From Ampelocalamus luodianensis (lineage: Eukaryota; Streptophyta; Magnoliopsida; Poales; Poaceae), in contig CM070623.1 of NCBI GenBank assembly GCA_036346255.1, forward strand, positions 27,410,875 to 27,474,874: DNA of 64,000 nucleotides, read 5' to 3'. A program made the position numbers and the translations under genes. How positions within the stretch are numbered: position 1 is the stretch's first letter; the number at the start of each line of letters is the position of its first letter. Below, in pieces: positions 57,001-64,000 of the stretch. The notes under the pieces were generated by a model. That model did not search any database. It saw only the letters and a program-made list of their open reading frames with translations, and was not told where the DNA came from.

Positions 57001-57515
57001 GGCGAAAATAGATTGGTTTGGAGGAAACCAATTCAGGGGATTGGAAGAGGGGATCAATACGGACGCGTGAGCGCAAACGACTCGCTTTTATATGCACCGT
57101 AGAAGAAGATATGGAAGTTTGAATTTTTCAGTTTGGAACGAACACGTTCGGGAGATGCGTTCGGTTCGGCTAGAGGAACACGATGAACAGTACCTTGCGA
57201 TTACTGTATCACATGGACAGGAGAGAGAAAAGGCTGATTTTCGGAATTAAAATAAAACGCCAAAAATCAAGGGGGTCAAATAAATAGCAAACAAATCCAG
57301 AAAAATCTCAGAAAATACCCAAAAATTCCTTGAAACACAAGGAAGCCAAATAACACAAGTTTTTATTTAATTCATGTTTATATTAGTCAAATTAAATATT
57401 TTTAATTTAGAAAATTCCCAATTAAGCTTTATTAATTCAAATAAAATTGGTGAAATTTTCCAGGGACCTAAACTACTCAAAAGATTTTTGAAAAGACAAA
57501 TTTTAGGACGTTACA
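54042..57515 (-). repeat. 5' LTR of nested Gypsy LARD
   Basis: 3474 bp, near-identical to 45907-49390. Substitutions are few; most differences are one- or two-base changes where one copy reads CTG or CAG and the other CG or CGG (for example CACCGAAC against CACCTGAAC). Confidence 0.93.
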
Positions 57516-57520
57516 GGTTG

Positions 57521-59145
57521 CTTAGTTATGCAAGTCTAGATACGGTAGTTTGATTGCCGGGGCTAACCCGACAATTATGGGATACACACAACCTTCTTTA
57601 TATGCTTTGGTTCAGATCTTCGTATCTGCTTTATGAGTTAAACTTTGTCATTTTTAAATGAGCTTTTGGTCTGGACAAGTGTTGGTTAGTTATGGTGCTT
57701 TGTGCATGAGCATTGGGTAAGTGGAAGGACTTGTCTGGACAATTGAGGACCGAACTTTGTAACGTCGTTGATTCAAGTACACTCGTCTTTGCCACACGCG
57801 TATATGGGTGCTGTATGGTTAAGTAGGGGAGGGTTTTATTGTGTTAAGTCCTTGGTGGTGTAAGGGCATAGCGACCGTGAAATCCTATGTTCCTTAGGAG
57901 CCGATGTAATCCTTTATAGTGTGCAAGGGAGCACCAATTTTACTTGTTTTGATTGCATCGGTATGTCCAATATAACTTGTGAGCCCCTAGCAAGTGCTAT
58001 CGATGCTTGTACTAGGCAAGGAACCATCTCACAAGGGGTACTTAGCTCAATAGGGCTTTCTTCTTGAAAATGATCAGATCTTGATTTACCCTAGGCATAC
58101 CATAGGAAGTATGCTTTTCCGAGGCCTCTGGAGGCTTACGGGCTAATCAAGTCGTGTGGTAAAGTAGTACACCTGCAGGTATCAATCTATTCGAATAATC
58201 GTGTCCACGGTTATGGACAACCGCTTGAGTTCGGAGTTACTATTGTTAGACTTTTAATTAAAGCGTGGTTGAACTTGGTATTAAATCCGAACGGGATGTT
58301 CATGTGTTTAGTACATCAAAGTGGGCTGCCACTTTGGTCTTTGTATGATTCAATTGTTTATTATGAAATGCTTTACTACATGCTTTACTTCTACTTCAAA
58401 TCTGATTTTAAAATGGGCACATGAAAACTAGTATGTGTAGGATGTTAATTGTTGCGTCTCTTTCGCAAAACTAAACCAATATGAGCCATCCCTTGAATGA
58501 CCCTTATGCATAACTATTTTTACTTGTGTAAGACTTGCGAGTACACTTGTACTCAGCCAGATGTTTGCTGGCCTTTTCAGGTGAGGAAGATTATGAGTCC
58601 GCGATCTTGTTAGTGTTGACTTGGGTGACACTAACGAGTAGTGTGCTATCATTTAACTCCCGATCGGTTGTCGATGGGTGATGGGCATACCACTACTGGT
58701 CTTTTGCTTTATTTATTTGCTTCCGCTGCTACTTGATACTTTACTTTGAATTTGGCCGGTCGGCCGTATGTAATAAGCTGTAGACTTTGACTATTATGCA
58801 GTATGTCTTTTGATCTCTTGTTGTATGCGTTGTATGGATGTAATCAACGTTGGATGAGGGTATGAGTATATTGGTCGTTGATCTTGGGAGCCAATATAAG
58901 TCATACTCGTTGTTGATGAATTCCCATTTAACTAACTAAGTGTAGTGCTTCGAATCGAAAGAGAATCGACAATCATGTAGCGCTCGCAAAGGAGCAGCGC
59001 GCATGATCATTGAGGCTCTAGTATCCGGCTAAGCCTCTCACTTGGATAGAGTTAAATTGGAATTCATTTACCGGAGACCCGTGATTATGTCGCTAAGACC
59101 TTGTCTAATCTCGGTCTTATAGAGATAATTACCGGGGTCCCCACA
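57521..59145 (+). repeat. 5' LTR of large Gypsy element, second part
   Basis: Continuation of the LTR after the nested insertion, ending GGGTCCCCACA. It contains the CTATTCGAATAATCGTGTCC...GGTTATGGACAACC and TTTTCAGGTGAGGAAG blocks seen also at 1-1376 and, reversed, at 38039-39145, which identifies the shared LTR family. There is no gene; a minus-strand frame at 58428-58652 is accidental. Confidence 0.85.
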
Positions 59146-59148
59146 AAT

Positions 59149-59160
59149 TGGTATCGAGCC
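59149..59160 (+). promoter_or_regulatory. Primer binding site of large Gypsy element
   Basis: TGGTATCGAGCC, a few bases after the LTR end; same form as at 11820. Confidence 0.75.
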
Positions 59161-59353
59161 ATCTTGATCGTAGGTTAGGGTATGCGGCGTTAAGTTAGTA
59201 AGTCCCTTGGTCAAATTATTTTGCAAATTATCAAAGTATTTTCAGAAAGTTTAAGTTAAGAATATCTTTTATTCCTTATCCATCTTAGTATCTTTTCTCT
59301 CCTGATCCTGTTTTGGTTTATGAAACTAATTTACCTTGCCTTCTTGCCTTTAG

Positions 59354-60078
59354 ATGAACCCTCGCATCTTGTCCGAAACTCAAGTCAAGGAGTGGATGGA
59401 TACCAGGCGTTGCTGCGAGACATGATGTGGAGGGCGAACTTCACATATCATCCCACTTATTCCATCTACCGCCGTGATTGAGGACCTGGAATGGAGGAAT
59501 TTATGGCAGTGATAGATATCGTTGCTAGACAAGTCACGGGGAGCATACCTTACCGCTTCCAGGCGCGTGGTACTTCTGAGGCCATGGCGTTACAAGAAGT
59601 GGCCTTGGTGGCCATGAGTCGTCTTCGCTACGACCTGACAGAGTTAGCCCAGCCCCCATATGATCACTTTCCGATGCGCGCACGCGCTAGGGACGTGAAC
59701 TCGTTTGCTAGGATCCAGTTTGGGGAGGACCCCCAAGTCAGGCAGTTGGCGAGATTGGTTCACGTAATGGACCAAATGCATCGCTGCATAGTGCATGAGT
59801 TATGGGAGACGCGTCGTCGTCTCATTATAGCTCAGGAGCATTTGCAGCTTATGCATGACATGAGGCTCATTCGTCCGGATGTGCTGTATGGCGCTAATGA
59901 GGTTTCACCGTACATTTCTGCGCCTCCGGACTATCGTCTTCCTGAAGTAGGAGGCCATATCACCGGCGTAGGATCCCCCTTACGCCTCACCAACCCGGGA
60001 GACCCAGAAGACACAGGATCCCCTGGATACCACCTGCTCTATGACTTTCCGGTGAACTTTGACCGGAATAATATCTAG
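59354..60078 (+). pseudogene. Extra ORF between PBS and gag, function unknown
   Basis: An ATG right after a splice-acceptor-like TTGCCTTTAG opens MNPRILSETQVKEWMDTRR. A frame change near 59410 and a stop near 59479 interrupt it, and the frame is then open from 59491 to 60078 (195 codons). The protein is predicted helical, with Arg- and Met-rich stretches (QVTGSIPYRFQARGTSEAMALQEVALVAMSRLRYDL; VHVMDQMHRCIVHELWETRRRLIIAQEHL). It has no zinc knuckle and no Gag core. It is followed by an intron-like stretch before gag. Its position recalls the additional ORF upstream of gag in Ogre/Tat elements, but I see no sequence kinship. The composition and length suggest a real, once-translated element protein. 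Confidence 0.55.
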
Positions 60079-60360
60079 GCCGTTAGGGCAGGGAGCTCTA
60101 TGTTTGAGCTTGTATCCTTAGAATTATGTAATAGGGTAGTAGATGTCGAACGGTTATGTTTTATTTGCAAACACTACTATTTCAGTTGTAATCTTAAGCC
60201 TGCGGGCGCTTATGTACGGAGTTGTATCGGTTTGGTTTTATGTCTCTTAATGTTTGGTGTTCCATTTGAGGTTATAATTTTCATGCTCTTTGATATCGAT
60301 TGTGCATGTATAGCCAAGTAATGGCTTTTATCTTATTTACTAACCATCCTTGTCTAATAC
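60079..60360 (+). other. T-rich spacer between extra ORF and gag, intron-like
   Basis: T-rich sequence ending TTGTCTAATACAG directly before ATGACAGGGACC. Another acceptor-like TACTATTTCAG lies near 60186. It may be an intron that is removed to express gag; donor sites are not decided. Confidence 0.4.
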
Positions 60361-61590
60361 AGATGACAGGGACCGACTACACGATCGGGAGCCTGCGCGC
60401 AGGCTCCCATCTAGGGCACCACGCCTAGCACCCCGAGCGATTTCTACGATCGGGGCGGTCATCCCAAAGCCGCTCTCGAGCATGGCGAGCCCTCTCGGCC
60501 GCCGTCCTAGCAGGCGCACCGCCCGAGGAGGTGCTCCTCCGCCGCCATCCATGGTCGAGTTTATGATGATGATTGAGCGCAACCGATGGACCGACCGGAT
60601 GCTTGAGGCGATCGTCGTAACACCGCTCCAGCTCCGCTCGGCAGGAGGAGCTGCCCCGCACCGCGCGCCGGAGGTCTTGCGAAGTTTCACGACCAACCCT
60701 CCGACGCTTGCAGCGGCAAGGACCCGATGGAGGCGAGAGGACTGCCGCACAACATAGAGAAGAAGTCGAACATTGCGCGTTGTACCGGAGTAGAGAGAGT
60801 CTTGTTTGCTAGCTATCACATTGGCGGTGCGTGCGGCGCTGGTGGGATAGTTATTCCGCCATGCAGCTCACCGCCACGTCCCGACTTGGGACGAGTTCGT
60901 GGACGCGTTAGAGGCCCATATCTTTGGAGGGAGTGCCGCTTATCAAGCGGCAGCGAGCCGTTGCCTTGAGGCGGGGCGGAGGACGATCACTAAGTACCGC
61001 ATGATTTCAACTACTTGGCGGTATGCTCGACGACGCCTCGACAGACGCCGTCGCGAGCGTGTTCTTCCATGGGTCAGTCAGAGGAGTTGCGGCTTGTTTT
61101 AGCCGCACATGATTTCGTGGAGTTTCCAAATCCGTCAACAAGGCGATAGTGGTGGAGCATGAGAGCATGACAGTGGATGAGTCAAGGAAGAGGAGGAGGG
61201 CTTTACAGACGGCAGTAGCGAGTGGCAGTTTTCCCAGGCCGCGCCCAGGACTACCTCAGGCACCTCGTGCCCCAGCTTCAGCACCATCGAGGTCTCTTGT
61301 GTCACCTCCACGACCTTCTCCACCGGCACTCAGAAGACAAGTGGGGGGCGAGACCACAGGTCAAGGGCATACAAGCCGGCGTTACTTGTTTCCACTGTGG
61401 CCGTCGGGCCACTATGCTGCAGCCCTCGCCAGCGGCGAGGATGCCCTGACGTACTCTCCAAAGCACCACCAGCCCCAGCTCCAGTGAGGCCACCGCCACC
61501 ACCATAGAGGGCAGCACCTACTCCACCCCAGCAGGCACGTGGTCGCGTCAACCACGTCTCAGCAGAGGAGGCGACCGACGCACTTGACGT
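60361..61590 (+). pseudogene. gag: Gypsy gag, frameshifted
   Basis: Pieces of a Retrotrans_gag protein in three frames: PPPPSMVEFMMMIERNRWTDRMLEAI, then LRSFTTNPPTLAAA, then EKKSNIARCTGVERVLFASYHIGGACGA (frame change near 60730), followed by sequence that matches the WW-region and the R-rich end only out of frame, then VVEHESMTVDESRKRRRALQTAV. A Pro/Ala/Ser-rich linker leads to a zinc knuckle near 61388 (CFHCGRR..., HYAA in the next frame). At least five indels occur in this GC-rich stretch. The domain would form the capsid. Confidence 0.8.
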
Positions 61591-61591
61591 C

Positions 61592-62881
61592 GTGCTAGGT
61601 ACACTACTTGTTAATTCGTGTGCTGCATCGGTTTTATTTGATTCTGGAGCATCTCATTCATTTATTAAAAACGAGTATGCTGTAGTTAACCAATTCAAGA
61701 TACATACCCTTCACCCGCCTTATCGTATTCAGTCCCCAGGGTCGGTTTTCTACACCGATCAAGTCTGCAGGGACGTAAAAATTGAAATACAAAATGTTAA
61801 CTTTTCAGCAAGCTTAATAGTGATAAGTTCAGTGGGCATTGATGTTATCTTAGGGATGGATTGGTTATCTAAGAATCAGGGGAAGATTGATTGTGCCCAG
61901 CGGTCTATTTCAGTGACTAGCGAGGACGGCATCCCGGTCGTCTTTGCACCTTTAGTGGGTAGTTCTCACCTATATGCGTTAAAGGCGAGTACCTCTCTCA
62001 AGCTAGAAGAGGTACCAATAGTGAGTGAGTATCCTGATGTGTTTCCTGAGGAACTTCCAGGCATGCCCCCTGACCGAGAGGTAGAGTTTGTCATTGAGCT
62101 TGCACCTGGTACCGCGCCCATCTCAAAAAGGCCGTATCGGATGCCGCCCAATGAGCTAGCAGAATTGAAAAAACAACTTAAGGAGTTGCAAGACAAGGGT
62201 TTCATCAGGCCTAGCTCCTCGCCTTGGGGATGCCCGGCTCTCTTTGTCAAGAAGAAAGACAAGAGTCTACGGATGTGTGTTGACTACCGTCCGTTGAATG
62301 AGGTCACCGTCAAGAACAAGTATCCGCTTCCACGGATCGACGACCTATTTGACCAGCTTAGTGGAGCTCATGTGTTCAACAAAATTGACTTGAGGTTAGG
62401 CTACCATCAGATTAAAGTTAGAACCGAGGACATTCCGAAGACCGCCTTCTCTACTCGTTATGGTTTGTACGAATACACAGTCATGTCCTTTGGTTTGACC
62501 AATGCCCCAGCTTATTTCATGAACCTCATGAATTCGGTGTTCATGGAATACTTGGATCGGTTCGTAGTAGTTTTCATTGATGATATCCTTATCTACTCTT
62601 AGTCTGATCTTGAGCACGAGCAACATTTGAGACTTGTGTTAGAAAAGCTTCGCCACCATCAGCTGTACGCCAAATTCAGCAAATATGAGTTTTGGCTTCG
62701 AGAGGTGAGCTTCTTGGGACATATCCTATCTAAGGGCGGTGTCGCTGTTGATCCTAGTAAGGTGCGAGATGTCCTTGAGTGGAAGCAACGCAAGAGCGCC
62801 ACTGACGTTCGTAGTTTTCTTGGACTTGCGGGAACTACCGTAGGTTCATCAAGAATTTCTCAAAAATTGCAAAGCCTATGA
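61592..62881 (+). pseudogene. pol: Gypsy protease-reverse transcriptase, one stop
   Basis: The frame from 61592 runs 336 codons. The aspartic protease site is VLFDSGASHSF (D17), with ILGMDWL about 95 residues later. RT begins with EYPDVFPEELPGMPPDREVEF and continues YRMPPNELAELKKQL, KKKDKSLRMCVDYRPLN, FNKIDLRLGYHQI and the active site FIDDILIYS (328-336). It meets a TAG at 62600-62602 where relatives have a Lys codon, then continues in the same frame with HLRLVLEKLRHHQLYAKFSKYEFWL and FLGHILSKGGVAVDPSKV to a frame change near 62830. Apart from these two lesions the enzyme is well preserved. Confidence 0.92.
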
Positions 62882-63432
62882 CCCAACTTCTAAAGAAAGA
62901 AAAGAAATTTGAGTGGACAGCAGAATGCAAGCAAAGCTTCCAAACCCTGAAAGAATGCCTGACAGAAGCTCCCGTGCTTGTTCTGCCAGACATTCATAAG
63001 AGCTTTGATATCTATTGTGATGCATCTCGCCACGGGCTCGGTTGTGTGCTCATGCAGGAGGACCAAGTAGTGGCCTATGCATCGAGGCAACTAAGGCCCC
63101 ATGAGGCCAATTATCCCACACACGACCTAGAGCTCGCAGCTGTAGTTCATGCTTTGAAGATTTGGCGACATTACCTCATCGGTGTCGCTTGCGAGATCTA
63201 CACCGACCATAAGAGCCTTAAATATATTTTCACCCAAGCCGACCTGAACTTGAGACAAAGAAGATGGCTTGAGTTGATTAAAGATTACGATATGGGACTC
63301 CATTATCATCCAGGGAAGGCTAATGTCGTGGCCGACGCATTGAGCAGAAAATCTCAATGCAACTGTTTGTCGGTAACCATTTTCTGCGGGCTTATGTGCT
63401 GCATTGCAAGGCCTACACCTGGAGATAGTTGA
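62878..63432 (+). CDS. pol: Gypsy RNase H
   Basis: Open frame of 184 codons starting inside the RT thumb-RNase H connection (MTQLLKKEKKFEWTAEC). RNase H motifs: IYCDASRHGLGCVLMQ (first Asp), VAYASRQLRPHEANYPTHDLELAAVVHALKIWRHYL (Glu), YTDHKSLKYIF (Asp), and HPGKANVVADALSR (last Asp). The enzyme degrades element RNA after copying. The tail after KSQCNCLSV is out of frame, since a shift near 63400 joins it to the integrase frame. The first Met is not a true start; this was part of the polyprotein. Confidence 0.9.
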   Translation: MTQLLKKEKKFEWTAECKQSFQTLKECLTEAPVLVLPDIHKSFDIYCDASRHGLGCVLMQEDQVVAYASRQLRPHEANYPTHDLELAAVVHALKIWRHYLIGVACEIYTDHKSLKYIFTQADLNLRQRRWLELIKDYDMGLHYHPGKANVVADALSRKSQCNCLSVTIFCGLMCCIARPTPGDS

Positions 63433-63433
63433 A

Positions 63434-64000
63434 GAAGGTTCGCTTGCAGCCCTCAGTGTGACTTGCACACTTGAGGACCAGATTAGGGAAGCCCAGAAAA
63501 CTGATTTAGAAGTGGCTCAAATTTTAGAACTAATGAAACAAGGCAAGACTAAATGTTTTAAGCAAGATGCACAGGGTACTCTATGGTTTGGAAACCGTAT
63601 GGTGGTACCATCTGATCGCCACTTGAGAGAATTGATTCTCAAGGAGGCACATAACTCAAAATTCTCTATCCACCCCAGGAGTACGAAAATGTATCAAGAT
63701 TTGAAAAAGAAACTGTGGTGGAGCGGAATGAAGCAGCACGTTGCACAGTATGTGGCTGAGTGTGATCTATGTCAAAGAGTTAAGGCTGAGCATTTGAAGC
63801 CAGCTGGTACTCTAGATCCCCTGCCCATTCCCCAGTGGAAATGGGAAGAAGTTGGCATGGATTTCATCACCGGCCTTCCTAGAACTAAAACTGGATTTGA
63901 TTCTATATGGGTGATTGTGGATCGTTTAACCAAGGTTGCCCATTTTATCCCTGTCAAGACCACCTACAACGGGGCCAAACTAGCAGAACTTTATATTTCA
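63434..64000 (+). CDS. int: Gypsy integrase, N-terminal part, cut by window end
   Basis: An open frame from about 63434 to the last base, with no stop. It starts in a linker (LAALSVTCTLEDQIREAQ) and contains the HHCC zinc-binding domain: H in EAHNSKFS, H in IHPRS, then C-x2-C in ECDLCQRVK. The integrase core begins with WEEVGMDFITGLP, whose Asp is the first of the D,D(35)E triad, and VIVDRLTKVAHFIPV. The other two catalytic residues, and any chromodomain, lie outside. Well conserved in the portion seen. Confidence 0.92.

Larger units (their letters stand above)
45907..57515 (-). mobile_element. Nested Gypsy LARD with gag only
   Basis: Two long LTRs (45907-49390 and 54042-57515) bound the element, and a perfect GGTTG duplication (45902-45906 and 57516-57520) shows that it inserted into the LTR of the plus-strand Gypsy element. 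The minus-strand PBS and purine tract are in place. The 4.65-kb interior holds a decayed gag rich in zinc knuckles and no protease, RT, RNase H or integrase. LTRs are almost identical apart from small indels, so insertion was recent. Confidence 0.93.
42836..64000 (+). mobile_element. Large autonomous-type Gypsy element, runs off window
   Basis: The 5' LTR (42836-45906 plus 57521-59145, about 4.7 kb once the nested element and one target copy are removed) is followed by a PBS, an extra ORF, gag, protease-RT, RNase H and the beginning of integrase. PR-RT-RH-INT order is Gypsy. The RT sequence (GLYEYTVMSFGLTNAPAYF, FIDDILIYS) resembles grass chromovirus/Tekay-type elements. Integrase C-terminus and 3' LTR are outside. 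Stops and frameshifts in gag and pol make it inactive as read. Confidence 0.9.

Noticed and set aside
60340..60819. 159-codon minus-strand frame across the Gypsy gag
   Set aside because: Antisense to recognisable gag pieces on the plus strand; no motif.

Overview
The window is plant nuclear DNA, most likely from a grass (Poaceae) and plausibly Oryza or a near relative. This is inferred from three things: the LTR families (BARE/Angela-type Copia ends reading TGTTGGAAATATGCCC, Gypsy LTRs with TGT...ACA ends and initiator-Met PBS), MITE-like inverted repeats, and the GC-rich exons of an L-type lectin receptor kinase. There is no prokaryotic architecture. About 90% of the 64 kb is nested or truncated retrotransposon sequence. 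I see one clear host gene.

Layout. 1-1376: part of a Gypsy LTR, joined directly to a 5'-truncated SIRE/Maximus-type Copia element (1377-9624) that is riddled with stops and frameshifts. Its 3' LTR (7708-9624) sits inside the 5' LTR of a non-autonomous Gypsy element (9625-18435). That element has 2.6-kb LTRs and about 4 kb of internal DNA with no gag or pol (a LARD), and its LTR carries a run of eight consecutive hairpins. 18436-20811 holds an acidic minus-strand ORF of unknown origin and three 86-bp tandem repeats. 20812-29419 is a complete minus-strand BARE/Angela-like Copia element with two 1602-bp LTRs and a perfect TAGAC target-site duplication; its gag-protease and RT-RNase H frames are long, and the integrase region is damaged.

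29531-32796 (minus) is the host gene: a two-exon L-type lectin receptor-like kinase with a foldback MITE in its intron and a small MITE upstream. The kinase exon carries frameshifts. 33457-37082 is a non-autonomous Copia element that keeps gag-protease but lacks integrase, RT and RNase H. 38039-42835 is a patchwork: a minus-strand Gypsy LTR fragment, a 5'-truncated LINE tail, and two Gypsy LTR 'heads' in tandem.

42836-64000 (running off the end) is a large plus-strand Gypsy element. Its roughly 4.7-kb 5' LTR is split by a complete minus-strand Gypsy LARD (45907-57515) with a perfect GGTTG duplication; this LARD encodes only a cysteine-rich gag. The host element then shows a PBS, an extra ORF ahead of gag, a broken gag, protease-RT, RNase H, and the start of integrase at the window end.

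No operon-like or defence-type system is present. The unusual items are RNA-structure arrays in LTRs, pol-less elements that keep gag, an extra pre-gag ORF, and a CTG/CAG-versus-CG discordance between repeat copies that may be a base-calling artefact and would account for part of the frameshifting. Coordinates and difference counts come from reading by eye.
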